Shown here in pieces: positions 17,863 to 26,534 of a stretch of DNA of 64,000 nucleotides. Position 1 is the stretch's first letter, and every line of letters begins with the position of its first letter. The translations under genes and the position numbers were made by a program. The stretch comes from Pseudanabaena sp. PCC 6802. GTDB lineage: Bacteria; Cyanobacteriota; Cyanobacteriia; Pseudanabaenales; Pseudanabaenaceae. Location of the stretch: the NCBI RefSeq assembly GCF_000332175.1, contig NZ_KB235910.1:1-64000 (forward strand). Direction: 5' to 3'. The notes under the pieces are model-generated. The model was not told the DNA's origin and searched no databases. It was given only the letters and a program-made list of their open reading frames with translations.

Positions 17863-18217
17863 ATGACTATTGCAAATGCAAACCTAGAAGGAAGTTGGAC
17901 ACTTAAAGCAGCAGTGCCTCCCGCTTCTACCAAACACGAAAATTACAGCTGAATTTAAGGATGGCAAACTTAGCGGCAATGGAGGCATCAATCAATATAG
18001 TACTATTTACACAGTTGAACCCCTAGATCGAACTTCTGGTAAAATCAAGATTGAGAAGATAACCCTGACAAAAGTAGGTGGTAGTGAGGAGGTGCTCGCA
18101 CAAGAAAGCAGCTATTTTCAGGCACTAGAACAAGTTCGCGAATACAGTGTAACCGATCGAGGCTTAACCCTCTCATATACCTCCCCGTGGCATTATTTAG
18201 GATTCATTCAGCAGTAA
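17863..18217 (+). pseudogene. META-domain gene broken by a frameshift
   Basis: The ATG at 17863 (AAGGAAC ahead) opens a frame NLEGSWTLKAAVPPAST that stops after 30 codons. A second frame, shifted by one base near 17930, carries on with KITAEFKDGKLSGNGGIN, then EEVLAQESSYFQALEQV, and ends at the TAA at 18215-18217. Joined, they give a short META (HslJ-like) domain: LxGxW, then ITAEF-DG-LSG-GG-N and a QE-xYF-AL-V core. A one-base deletion or a sequencing error would explain it. No full-length frame exists. Confidence 0.7.
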
Positions 18218-18397
18218 TCGATCGTGCATTCGACTAAACCGCAACAGAGCGATCGCCTTCTCAAAACTTTTGGTACAGAAGTGCGATCGCACCACTTGTT
18301 GGTCTAGATTCGGAAGGGGTGCGATCGCCAGTTGAGGTAATTATTACTAAACTCCAGTTATCATGGAAATGAAGCAGATCGAACAGAGGTTTTAACC

Positions 18398-18706
18398 ATG
18401 AAACAAATAACTCTACCTATTAATTTATCTCAAGAAGGAATTAAACAATTTTGTCAACGTCACTCGATCCGCAAGTTGTCTTTATTTGGCTCAGTATTAA
18501 GGGATGATTTTACCAGAGAAAGTGATGTTGATATTTTAGTGGAATTTGAACAGGGGAAAACTCCGGGTTTAGCTATTATTACGATGGAAGATGAGTTATC
18601 AAATATGATCGATCGCCAGATAGATTTAAGAACACCAGCAGATTTAAGCCGTTATTTTCGCAAACAAGTCTTAGCAGAAGCGATAGTTATCTATGAGCAG
18701 AATTGA
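18398..18706 (+). CDS. mntA: MntA-type antitoxin (minimal nucleotidyltransferase)
   Basis: This 102-residue minimal nucleotidyltransferase has the GSX10DXD motif from G31 to D45 (GSVLRDDFTRESDVD). Known MntA proteins neutralise HepT by adding AMP to a tyrosine near its HEPN active site. The next gene overlaps its last 14 bases and encodes just such a HepT, so the pair is a type VII toxin-antitoxin system. The 180 bases upstream hold four or so HIP1 octamers and no gene. AT-rich codon use and the adjacent IS630 copy fit lateral movement. Confidence 0.9.
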   Translation: MKQITLPINLSQEGIKQFCQRHSIRKLSLFGSVLRDDFTRESDVDILVEFEQGKTPGLAIITMEDELSNMIDRQIDLRTPADLSRYFRKQVLAEAIVIYEQN

Positions 18707-19040
18707 TGATTTGACTCGGCTAAAACACATCAGAGATTCAGCACAAGAGGCGCTTTCTTTTGCAAATAATCGCACTAGAGAAGATTTGGATTATGATAGG
18801 ATGCTATCTTTAGCTCTAGTAAGATTAGTTGAAATCATAGGTGAAGCTGCAAATAATGTTTCTGAACCATGCCAAACTAAGTATTTTAAAATACCTTGGC
18901 GACAAATTATTGGCATGAGAAATCGCATTATTCATGCTTATTTTGATGTAGATTTAGATATTGTCTGGCAAGTAATAACTCAAGATTTAGGTTCACTTTT
19001 GATTGAGGTTAAAAAGGCAATAAACGATTTAGAGATATGA
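18693..19040 (+). CDS. hepT: HepT-type toxin (HEPN, DUF86)
   Basis: This 115-residue HEPN protein has the RX4HXY motif as R76 to Y83 (RNRIIHAY). Relatives are metal-independent RNases, some acting on tRNA, and are silenced by AMPylation of the motif tyrosine by MntA. The helical layout and length match the family. Translation is coupled to mntA by a 14-base overlap. The IS630 terminus begins 11 bases after its stop. The full motif suggests an active toxin. Confidence 0.9.
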   Translation: MSRIDDLTRLKHIRDSAQEALSFANNRTREDLDYDRMLSLALVRLVEIIGEAANNVSEPCQTKYFKIPWRQIIGMRNRIIHAYFDVDLDIVWQVITQDLGSLLIEVKKAINDLEI

Positions 19041-19051
19041 ATTATGATATA

Positions 19052-20181
19052 TTGCTCCGGCAATGAAAAAGAAAGCATAGGATAATAGAAGTAAAGGCAC
19101 AAGGAGGTTTGACATGGATAAACCAGATGGCCGACACCTATCGATAGAGACGCAAAATTACCTTCGACAGCAAGCGATCCGGTTGCGAGAACAAGGGAAA
19201 CGAGTATGTGATATTAGTGAGTACCTGGGGATTCATCGTAACACGATTACGGAGTGGTGGTGGGCGTATCAAGATTACGGAGAAGCAGCCCTGTTTCAGC
19301 AGCGACGAGGACGAGAGGTAGGGGAAGGGCGCAGTTTAAGTGCCTCAGAGGAAACAACGATTGAAGCAATGCTGCGGGGACACAGCCCGGAGGAATACCA
19401 GATCGAGAGCGCCTTGTGGAGTAGACGAGCCGTAAAAGCCTTAATCGAGCAAGAATTAGGTGTGGAGATGCCAATCCGCACAGTGGGGAATACCTCAAAC
19501 GATGGGGCTACAGCCCCCAGAAGCCGATCGAACGTGCCTATGAGCAAGACCCCGCTGCCGTGAAACACTGGTTACAGGAAGAATATCCCGCGATTGAGCA
19601 ACGGGCACAAGCAGAAGGTGCCGAAATCGAGTGGGGAGATGAATCGGGACTCAGTTCTGATGAGTATGGGGGGCGAGGTTATGCACCCAAGGGGCATCCC
19701 CCTGAAATTCGTCCTAGTAAACGCGAGCGGACACGGTTGAATTTCATTGCTAGCATCAGTAATCAAGGCACGATTCAATTTATGCTTTACACCTGTACCT
19801 TGACAGCCCCAGTATTTATTGAATTTCTGCAACGGTTGATTGACAAGCGTTCAAGCAAACTGTTTTGGATCGTGGATCGCCATCCCGTCCATCGAGAGCG
19901 CCCCGTGCAGCAATGGTTAGAACAGCACTCCCAGGAGATCGAGTTATTTTATTTGCCTTCCTATGCGCCGCAGTTGAATCCAGTAGAGTATTTCAATGGT
20001 GATGTGAAACAGGGAGTTCACGCCAAACCTCTGACGCGAAACCTGGGTCAATTAAAACATAGATTGCTATCTCAACTGCAGAAATTGCAGAGATTGCCTG
20101 CCCACATTAGGAGTTACTTTAAGCATCCATCTATTATTTATGCTGCTCTATAGATTGCATTCTATTTTATTGCCAAGGCAA
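19052..20181 (+). mobile_element. IS630-family insertion sequence
   Basis: The element has a transposase between imperfect terminal inverted repeats: left TTGCTCCGGCAATGAAAAAG, right (complement) TTGCCTTGGCAATAAAATAG. TA dinucleotides flank both ends (19050-19051 and 20182-20183), the target duplication typical of IS630. The right end abuts a family A dual-hairpin element, the TA being part of that element's own TATAGC end. Length is 1130 bp. Confidence 0.8.
19114..20153 (+). CDS. IS630-type transposase in two frames (-1 shift near 19487)
   Basis: The first frame (19114-19563) has a helix-turn-helix domain (YLGIHRNTITEWWWAYQDYG). The second (19560-20153) has the DDE catalytic domain with Asp in EWGDESGL, Asp in FWIVDRHPVH and Glu in LNPVEYFN. 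At GTGGGGAAT (near 19487) a shift by -1 joins them into one protein reading RTV-GEYLKRWGYSPQKP-IERAYEQDPAAVKHW. This could be programmed -1 slippage on the G-run, known for several IS630 elements, or a lost G. All catalytic residues are present, so the copy may still be active if frameshifting occurs. Confidence 0.82.
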
Positions 20182-20284
20182 TAGCTATAGCCAATAGGCT
20201 TAGGACGGGGTGCAGGGGTTCCACCCCTGCACGGGGGCACAGCCCCCACACCCCCTGTCCTAACAGATCTGTCTAGGGCTATAA
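20182..20284. repeat. Dispersed dual-hairpin element, family A, with IS630 at its edge
   Basis: This is a consensus-like copy from TAGCTATAGCC to GTCTAGGGCTATAA with both hairpins. Its left terminus coincides with the TA target of the IS630 copy. From 20285 to 20463 I see only several HIP1 octamers. Confidence 0.88.
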
Positions 20285-20463
20285 TAGAGAACAGGTTAGA
20301 ACCAATGATGATGCGCGAGCGCACTCTCGTTACTCTAGGTTCAGTTGTGCGATCGCCCTCCAAAAACTTGTAACACAAAAGTGCGATCGCATCTCTCAGT
20401 ATGTAGAAGTGCGATCGCTGGCGGGATTTTGTTGGCATCAAATACTTCTCTCATCTGAGGCCA

Positions 20464-21216
20464 CTAATAACTAAACTCTACAGTAACAGAGGTTTGAACT
20501 CTTTGTTCGCCACCAATTACGGGTGTAGGCGGAGCGGCATCGACAGCTTGAAGCGCAGCGCGATTAGTAAATACTGGTTGAATTGGCGAAGCGTTATTTA
20601 CCTGGATGGTGCGGACGGATTGTACTTTGAGATTGAGCGCGCCGAGTACGGCATCAGCTTGTGCTTGTGCGTCTTTGACCGCATCTTGCAACGAAGCATT
20701 ACGGGCGGCGCGGATGGCATCTTCGGGCGCAATAAAGCTTATTTGATCGACGCGATTGGCACCAGAGTTAACGGCTGCATCCATTGTATTGCCCGCTTTG
20801 TCGAGGGAGGTGACGAAACTAACGCTGGCTTGTCCCGTAAAACCTACCTGGCGCTGGCGATTATTTTCGAAGACGTATTTGGGGTTGAGCGTGATATTTG
20901 TAGTTTGCAGTTTCTCGACATTAAGCTCTTGCAGCTTAGCGACGATCGCATTAGCTTTACGGGCAATTTCCACCTGCACATCCTGCGCGGTTTTGGCTTC
21001 TACTTCCACACCAAGCTGGACGCGAGCTTTAGTAGTTTGCACGGGGCGATCGCCCTGTCCGGTTACAACTAAAGTTCTGGCAGGACGAACTTCTTGAGCG
21101 ATCGCCGCAGGTAAATCCATCACGCTAAAACAAATTAATAGAGGCAAGACTGCGATTCTAGCAGCTTTGGCGATACTTTCCATATTTTGCTTTACTGGCT
21201 TCACAGGTCCGTTCAT
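20464..21216 (-). CDS. SIMPL-domain (DUF541) secreted protein
   Basis: This 250-residue exported protein has a signal peptide (ARIAVLPLLICFSVMDLPAAIA, cut near QEVRP) followed by one SIMPL/DUF541 domain: VTGQGDRPVQTTKARVQLGV at the start, INxTLNPKYVFENN in the middle and the usual central VNSGANRVDQISF. Periplasmic members of this family have been linked to oxidative stress, but the biochemical role is unknown. A GTGGGGA site precedes the first ATG, and an ATG 11 codons later is an alternative. A truncated near-identical copy of its last two thirds lies at 10280-10747. Confidence 0.85.
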   Translation of the reverse strand: MNGPVKPVKQNMESIAKAARIAVLPLLICFSVMDLPAAIAQEVRPARTLVVTGQGDRPVQTTKARVQLGVEVEAKTAQDVQVEIARKANAIVAKLQELNVEKLQTTNITLNPKYVFENNRQRQVGFTGQASVSFVTSLDKAGNTMDAAVNSGANRVDQISFIAPEDAIRAARNASLQDAVKDAQAQADAVLGALNLKVQSVRTIQVNNASPIQPVFTNRAALQAVDAAPPTPVIGGEQRVQTSVTVEFSY

Positions 21217-21273
21217 AAATAATCCCCACTAAAAATTTTCTACTAAATCTTATATCTACGCAATCTGATTTGA

Positions 21274-21350
21274 TATGGGTGTGTGGGGGCACAGACTCAT
21301 GCAGGAGTAAAACCTCTGACCCCGTCCTAATACTAACTTGTTGCTATAGC
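21274..21350. repeat. Decayed family A element
   Basis: The order of blocks is that of family A (TGTGTGGGGGCACAG, ATGCAGGAGTAAAACCTCTG, CCCCGTCCTAA, TTGCTATAGC), but substitutions have broken both hairpins. It marks an old insertion between SIMPL and hemH. Confidence 0.6.
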
Positions 21351-21354
21351 AATT

Positions 21355-21378
21355 AAAAAGGCAGGCTGCTTGCCTGCC
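21355..21378 (-). terminator. Rho-independent terminator, probably for hemH
   Basis: On the minus strand GGCAGGC-AAGCA-GCCTGCC is followed by TTTTTAATT. It lies about 155 bases past the hemH stop. A nearer 9-bp stem (AACTGGGAA/TTCCCAGTT, 21483-21507) without a T-run may also mark the 3' end. Confidence 0.75.
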
Positions 21379-21531
21379 CCCCTGTGGTTGCCGAGTGCTC
21401 AATCAAGTGTTTGACAAATGGTTGCTCACTCTACTTGACAAATTCACAGAGAAAAACTACATGTGCTGAAATGTTAAGTCGCAACTGGGAAGAATTTGTT
21501 CCCAGTTCTTGCTCTAAATCGCAATTAACAA

Positions 21532-22545
21532 TTAAGCAGTTACAGCTTTAGATTCAACTCCACCTAAAGATTCCAACACGATATCTGCAAGGTCGTTGAT
21601 AAATAAGGGATGGACGTTGAGTGCGGGAACGCGCTCAAAGTGGTGAATGCCAACAGATTCAGCAACTTCACGGTATTCCATATCAATTTCTTGTAGCGTC
21701 TCGATATGCTCTGAGATGAAACTAATGGGAATTACGAGCAAATCTTTGATGCCGCGCTTAGCCAACTGGGCGATCGCTTCTTCAGTGTAGGGCTGCAACC
21801 ACTCAACAGGGCCGACGCGACTTTGGTATGCCAGAGTATGGGCGTTAAAGCGTCCGTAGTGCTGGCGCAGCGATCGCATGATCAGGTCAACGCAGTTTTC
21901 GATTTCGACTTGATAGGGATCGCCGTACTCGCTTACGTACTTCTTGGGTACGCCGTGGGCGCTGAAAAATATATGTACGCGATCGGGGTCGTCAAAGGCG
22001 TGCATCTTCGTATCGATCGCCTCGCTCATGGCTTTAATATATCCGGGACGGTCGTACCAGGATTCAATCGTGATGCGCTCGATCTTTTGCAGTTCTTTGT
22101 CATTTTCCCAGAGCCGATCGATTAGCTTAAAACTGGAACCGCTGGTACTGATTGAAAACTGAGGATAGAGCGGCAATACGATCAGCTTGGTGATTCCATC
22201 CTGCTTTATTTGCGCCAGAGCTTCCTCGGTGTAGGGCTTCCAATAGCGCATTCCCACATATACTTTAACAGGCTGCCCGCGATGTTCTAAAGCGGTGGCG
22301 ATCGCTTCTGCCTGCGCCTCAGTAATTTCGCGTAGTGGAGACTTACCACCAATAAGGGCATAGTTTTGTTGGGACACGGGTGCGCGTGTCGCTGCAATCA
22401 GTGTAGCAATGGGTTTTTGCAGAAATCTTAGCGGAAGGCGGATCAAATCCGGGTCAGAGAACAGATTGTAGAGAAACATGTAAACATCCTCTAGCTTATC
22501 TGGCCCTCCGAGATTTAATAGCAAAACACCAACACGGCTACTCAT
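21532..22545 (-). CDS. hemH: Ferrochelatase
   Basis: HemH inserts iron into protoporphyrin IX, the last step of heme synthesis. The 337-residue protein has the family opening [31 protein letters not shown] and the catalytic region [12 protein letters not shown] with the conserved His, then a Glu-rich metal path ([16 protein letters not shown]). It ends at about the length of the core enzyme. The hydrophobic light-harvesting-like (CAB) segment found at the C-terminus of most cyanobacterial ferrochelatases is missing, and no remnant of it is apparent in the bases after the stop. Heme export to ctaA and ctaB in this window is a metabolic, not a physical, link. Confidence 0.95.
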   Translation of the reverse strand: MSSRVGVLLLNLGGPDKLEDVYMFLYNLFSDPDLIRLPLRFLQKPIATLIAATRAPVSQQNYALIGGKSPLREITEAQAEAIATALEHRGQPVKVYVGMRYWKPYTEEALAQIKQDGITKLIVLPLYPQFSISTSGSSFKLIDRLWENDKELQKIERITIESWYDRPGYIKAMSEAIDTKMHAFDDPDRVHIFFSAHGVPKKYVSEYGDPYQVEIENCVDLIMRSLRQHYGRFNAHTLAYQSRVGPVEWLQPYTEEAIAQLAKRGIKDLLVIPISFISEHIETLQEIDMEYREVAESVGIHHFERVPALNVHPLFINDLADIVLESLGGVESKAVTA

Positions 22546-22677
22546 GCGGCAGATCCTGAATCTTAGATAATTATTAATAATAGCTTAATACTTGTTAATA
22601 ATTATTGTTATAAGTGATTTGTTATGGTTTACATGCCGGGCATAAACAAAAGTAAGTAAGAAAGTGATTCCAGGGTT

Positions 22678-22928
22678 GTGAGTGCAAATCTGACAGCAAC
22701 AATTATAGGGTTGGTCGTTGCCTTATTCGGGCCAGTGTTATTGGCTGTCGCAGACGCTCGATTTATTCCACCGCAGTCCCCATTGTTTCTGCAGATGCTT
22801 GCGATGGGCATGTATGTTGCTATTGTCGGTTATGGCAACGCGATCTCGTCGCGATCGTAATTGCCCATGTTATTACAGATTTGTCGGGTATCGTTATTAT
22901 GCCATTGTTAGCAAGGTTGAAAGTATAG
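22678..22928 (+). pseudogene. Decayed CPBP-type membrane protease gene
   Basis: A GTG-started frame (22678-22860) encodes hydrophobic LTATIIGLVVALFGPVLLAV and then MLAMGMYVAIVGYG. After a frameshift near 22830 another frame gives VAIVIAHVITDLSGIVIMPL and stops at 22926. The second part resembles the last conserved helix of CPBP/CAAX-like proteases (His and Asp in AHVITD). The middle, with the catalytic EExxxR motif, is absent. It is a deletion and frameshift relic. Confidence 0.55.
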
Positions 22929-22942
22929 CGAAGTAGATATCC

Positions 22943-23055
22943 TATAGCGGTTTTCAGATGAAAACGAGAAGGGGGTTTGGGGGCAACGCCCCCAAGAAGG
23001 GGTTTCACCCCTTCACCCCGTCAATAAAACCTGTTCTCAATTGAAAAACGCTATA
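22943..23055. repeat. Dispersed dual-hairpin element, family B
   Basis: The ends TATAGCGGTTTTCAGATGAA and TTCTCAATTGAAAAACGCTATA are inverted repeats. The core has GGGGGCAACGCCCCC and GAAGGGGTTTCACCCCTTC hairpins. It follows the CPBP relic. Confidence 0.88.
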
Positions 23056-23063
23056 TTTTCCGG

Positions 23064-24209
23064 CTAGTCCCTTATTGAGATTGGTGCTGTAGTAGAAACC
23101 ATAGCTGCTGTTAGTTGGCTGGGAGAAACCGTAAAGGGAAGGCGATGAATATCTGATTCCGGTCGGCAAGCGACGATAGCCGCAGTTTCTAATTCCCGTA
23201 ATGTCACGTCCGCTAAACCTAAATCTGCTAAATTTTTGGGTAGTCCGATATCATCGTAGAACTTGAGTAGCTGGTGTCTGGCAGTGGTAGCTAATTGGCT
23301 GCCTTGAAATTCTTCCAGGCGTAACTGCACGAGAATACCATAGGCTACCTTTTCACCGTGCAAAGTGCCGTGGGATTGCAACAAATGCGTCAGGCCATTA
23401 TGGACGGCATGGGCGGCAACTGTGCGACACTGAGCGCCACCAACCCCACCAATTACACCTGCTAGGCAAACCGTGGCATCTACAACCTCGCGCCAGACAT
23501 CTCCACCCAGATTTTCGATCGCTTCTTTGGACTTTTGCAACAGAATATCGCGCAAGATCCTGGCTTCCTGCACCGCTGCAATTACCATGGTGCGATCGCT
23601 GCTACCACTACTGACTGATGCTTCGTACCATTTGGCGATCGCATCGCCTATCCCTGCCACCAGCGTACGCTGTGGTGCCGTCGCAATCAGATCGTAGTCC
23701 ACTACCATTAAGTCGGGACAGCGACCGAGCGCCACGTCATAACTAAATGCCCCTGCTTCGCTATAGACATTACTCAAAGCCGTCCAGGCCGCGCAGGTAG
23801 CACCTGTTGTCGGAATCGTCACTACAGGCAAATTAGCTAGATCGCCTGCAAGTTTGGCGGTATCTAAGGCTTTACCGCCGCCCGCACCAACAATTGTGGC
23901 GATCTGATGGGTGGAGATTTCCTCGCGTAAAATGGCGAGGTTAGTTTCCGTACAATCCGCGATCGCGGGTGCATAATGAATTGTTGCCTGAGTTGCGATC
24001 GCGGCACGCTCTAGATGGGGAGCAATTAAATCTTTTGCCCTGGCTCCCGCCACGACCAAAATACTACGACTAACCCCATACCGCCAACGAGATAAGTAAT
24101 CGCCAAGTTGTGAGATAATTCCCTGACCGCGCCAAACTTGTGCTGGAGCGATCGCCAGCATTGGTAAGCTATCAATAGTATTTGCGACCATTTTGGAGTA
24201 TAAGCTCAT
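23064..24209 (-). CDS. Iron-containing alcohol dehydrogenase, glycerol dehydrogenase-like
   Basis: This 381-residue NAD(P)-dependent dehydrogenase is of the GldA type. The dinucleotide-binding part has IVGAGGGKALDTAK and VVTIPTTGATCAAWTALS. The metal-binding half has the ligands Asp in GIGDAIAKWYE and His in AAHAVHNGL and TLHGEKVAYG. Relatives oxidise glycerol or related polyols; glycerol-1-phosphate dehydrogenases are a neighbouring group. The start at 24209 has AGG at a fair distance, and M7 is possible. The next gene diverges with a 66-base gap. The true substrate is not known. Confidence 0.85.
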   Translation of the reverse strand: MSLYSKMVANTIDSLPMLAIAPAQVWRGQGIISQLGDYLSRWRYGVSRSILVVAGARAKDLIAPHLERAAIATQATIHYAPAIADCTETNLAILREEISTHQIATIVGAGGGKALDTAKLAGDLANLPVVTIPTTGATCAAWTALSNVYSEAGAFSYDVALGRCPDLMVVDYDLIATAPQRTLVAGIGDAIAKWYEASVSSGSSDRTMVIAAVQEARILRDILLQKSKEAIENLGGDVWREVVDATVCLAGVIGGVGGAQCRTVAAHAVHNGLTHLLQSHGTLHGEKVAYGILVQLRLEEFQGSQLATTARHQLLKFYDDIGLPKNLADLGLADVTLRELETAAIVACRPESDIHRLPFTVSPSQLTAAMVSTTAPISIRD

Positions 24210-24275
24210 TTAACCTAATACAGAAATTATATCGAAACTATATCCAGCTTAGTTATCCAGCTTACATAATTAGCC

Positions 24276-25361
24276 ATGCATAATCTAACTTCTCGTCGGT
24301 GGTTTTTAGGCAGCGTGTCGGGCGCGATCGCCATGACCGCGCACCAACTAGTCGGTCAGTTACAGGCAAGTGCTGAGTCCCAAAAAGCAAGTACCTCTGG
24401 CGTAGCGATCAAGCCACCCATGCTCAGGTCGGGCGACACAGTGGGAATGGTAGCACCTGCGAGTAATGTCTACGAGCAAGAGGAAATTAAAATTGCGATG
24501 GAGACGATGGAGCAGTATGGATTTAAGGTCGTATTGGGCAAGCATATCAACGCTCAATATGGATATCTCGCTGGCAGAGATAAAGAGAGAGCTGAGGATA
24601 TTAATGAAATGTTTCGCCGCTCTGATATTCGCGGTATAGTCACGTTTTCCGGTGGCTATGGCTGCAGCCGCCTGTTACCTTTTCTGGATTACGATCTAAT
24701 TCGCCAGAATCCCAAAGTCGTGGTCGGGCATAGCGATATTACGGCTTTGCTAATCGGAATTTATCAAAAGACAGGTCTGATTGGATTTCACGGTTCGTCG
24801 GGTCTAACGGGTGTAGGCGACTATGCGATCGCCAGTTTCCGCCAGGCAATTATGAACTCTGGCAAAATTGGTAGAGTTGCGGCACCACCAGCTAATGGTA
24901 AATCGGTAGAAAGGGATAATCGTCTAGTCACGATCGTTCCGGGTCGGGCTACGGGGCAACTAGTGGGAGGGAATCTCACACTGGTAACGAATCTGATTGG
25001 TTCGCCCTACGAACCCGACACTAAGGGCAAAATCCTATTTCTAGAAGATGTGGGCGAAGAACCCTATCGCATTGACCGCATGTTAACGCAACTGTGGCTG
25101 ACAGGGAAATTGCAGGATGCTGCTGGCATTGCCCTGGGACATTTTAAAGATTGCGTTCCCAAGGAATTCCAACCGAGTTTCTATCAGACGCTAAGTTTAG
25201 AACAAGTTTTGCGCGATCGCTTTGAACCCCTAGGCATTCCCACACTATATAACCTCATGTTCGGCCACATTCGAGAGAATGCCGTACTACCGATTGGTGC
25301 AATGGCAACCCTAGATGCTACAGCCAGAACCCTCACTGTTGAGGAGAATGCAGTTGTCTAG
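24276..25361 (+). CDS. Tat-exported LD-carboxypeptidase (peptidase S66)
   Basis: This 361-residue murein tetrapeptide LD-carboxypeptidase would recycle or trim peptidoglycan stem peptides. The N-terminus TSRRWFLGSVSGAIAMT is a twin-arginine signal, so it should be exported folded. S66 features are GDTVGMVAPAS, the nucleophile S153 in VVGHSDITALL, Glu in LFLEDVGEEPYRIDRML and the catalytic His in MFGHIRENAVLPIG. The length is usual for the family plus the signal. Many S66 enzymes are cytoplasmic, so the Tat signal places this one in the envelope. A partial family B repeat end lies about 100 bases downstream. Confidence 0.88.
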   Translation: MHNLTSRRWFLGSVSGAIAMTAHQLVGQLQASAESQKASTSGVAIKPPMLRSGDTVGMVAPASNVYEQEEIKIAMETMEQYGFKVVLGKHINAQYGYLAGRDKERAEDINEMFRRSDIRGIVTFSGGYGCSRLLPFLDYDLIRQNPKVVVGHSDITALLIGIYQKTGLIGFHGSSGLTGVGDYAIASFRQAIMNSGKIGRVAAPPANGKSVERDNRLVTIVPGRATGQLVGGNLTLVTNLIGSPYEPDTKGKILFLEDVGEEPYRIDRMLTQLWLTGKLQDAAGIALGHFKDCVPKEFQPSFYQTLSLEQVLRDRFEPLGIPTLYNLMFGHIRENAVLPIGAMATLDATARTLTVEENAVV

Positions 25362-25462
25362 CAACTGCATTTATAGCTAAAATTAGCCGCCTAACCATTA
25401 CAATTGACCGATTTCGACAATTTCGGAGAGCCTTGCATCAACATTTCAGCCAGCGACGTGAT

Positions 25463-25480
25463 ATATAGCAGTTTTCAATT
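25463..25480. repeat. Solo left end of a family B element
   Basis: ATATAGCAGTTTTCAATT matches the family B terminus (TATAGCGGTTTTCA) but no core or right end follows. The rest of 25362-25573 holds nothing I can identify. Confidence 0.4.
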
Positions 25481-25573
25481 CGCTTTTTTCAGTGACATTC
25501 GTCTGAGTAATACTAATAGCTACATCGCTGTTTGGGTTTGGTATTATTTTATTGAGTAATAAGAGATGAACCT

Positions 25574-25846
25574 ATGACCACAAGTAACAATAAGAACGAC
25601 AGAATAGATCGAATAGAGGAACTCATAATCAAACTTGCTAACACTCAGGAGCGACTGGCTGAGACAATGGGAAATAGTCATGAGTTCATGTCGGAAATCC
25701 GAACTACGATGACTGAAAATATTACGCTACTCACTCAGGCAATAGTCGATTTAAGACAGCGTCAAGATGAAACGGATCGGAGGTTTTATGTTTTACTAGA
25801 GGAGTTTCGCCATCTGAATCGCCGCAACCAAACCTCTCAAAACTAG
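25574..25846 (+). CDS. Small coiled-coil protein, unknown
   Basis: This 90-residue, highly charged protein is predicted to be almost entirely helical, with heptad-like spacing (IDRIEELIIKLANTQERLAE, later LTQAIVDLRQRQDETDRRF). It has no signal or membrane segment. Similar small coiled-coil proteins are common in cyanobacteria next to unrelated genes. No function can be given. AGAGATGAACCT precedes the ATG. Confidence 0.6.
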   Translation: MTTSNNKNDRIDRIEELIIKLANTQERLAETMGNSHEFMSEIRTTMTENITLLTQAIVDLRQRQDETDRRFYVLLEEFRHLNRRNQTSQN

Positions 25847-25957
25847 GGCAAAATAGGCACTGCAACAATATCCTGGCCAAACATCATTTGACGAGTTTGA
25901 CGAATTGCACGAGAGTCGTTCGCTTTATAATTCTTGACCGCAGAAAGAATTCGCAAA

Positions 25958-26512
25958 CTAGAACTTTTCCAGCGATCGCCAGTAGCGACTCATTGGAAAG
26001 TGCAATACTGGAGACCAGAGACTACTAAGAATTGCAGATCCCAAAGCAACCCGTTGCTGAAGCATCCAAACCGCGACAAAATTTTTCTCTATCAGAGCTA
26101 GTTGAATTGCCAGTGATGTCTCAGTAATTACCGTCATGCCAAACACGATCAACGCTACAGAGATAAAGTCTTCTTGCATATAACGTTGCTTTTGCAACAT
26201 AGCAGTCAGACTGCCTGCGATACCCATACCAATAGCATGGGTAGGAGCTAGTATCACCTGGCTCGGAATTGTAATTGCATCCTGCAGAAACCCTAACGCT
26301 ACACCCGCGATCGCGGCAATTAAGACCGGACGCTTCAAACTCCATGCCACCAGCCAGATTAATAACCAGTTAGGTCCTAATCCCATCAAACTCATGCCGG
26401 GTAGCCTTGTATGTAAAGCTAAGGTACATAGCAAAACTGACAGTAAGGTAACCAGCCAACTAACTATAAAACGGGACTTTGCTCCAGGGGCCTTGAGGTT
26501 ATGTAACGACAT
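25958..26512 (-). CDS. mreD: Rod shape-determining membrane protein MreD
   Basis: This is a 184-residue polytopic membrane protein with about five hydrophobic segments, including the family-like opening SRFIVSWLVTLLSVLLCTLAL and GPNWLLIWLVAWSL. MreD binds MreC and helps the elongasome guide cell-wall growth. It is third in mreB-mreC-mreD, 22 bases after mreC. Sequence conservation in MreD is weak, so the name rests mainly on position and topology. Confidence 0.85.
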   Translation of the reverse strand: MSLHNLKAPGAKSRFIVSWLVTLLSVLLCTLALHTRLPGMSLMGLGPNWLLIWLVAWSLKRPVLIAAIAGVALGFLQDAITIPSQVILAPTHAIGMGIAGSLTAMLQKQRYMQEDFISVALIVFGMTVITETSLAIQLALIEKNFVAVWMLQQRVALGSAILSSLWSPVLHFPMSRYWRSLEKF

Positions 26513-26534
26513 TAAATAGAGTTCATGAATTAAC

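Noticed and set aside
18218-18397. Clustered GCGATCGC octamers suggesting a repeat array
   Set aside because: These are HIP1 sites with irregular spacing and no conserved spacer length, so not a CRISPR or other array.
25840-25957. Short open frame on the minus strand after mreD
   Set aside because: About 40 codons with protein-like ending FGQDIVAVPILP, but no ATG, overlapping mreD, no family recognised. Too weak to annotate.
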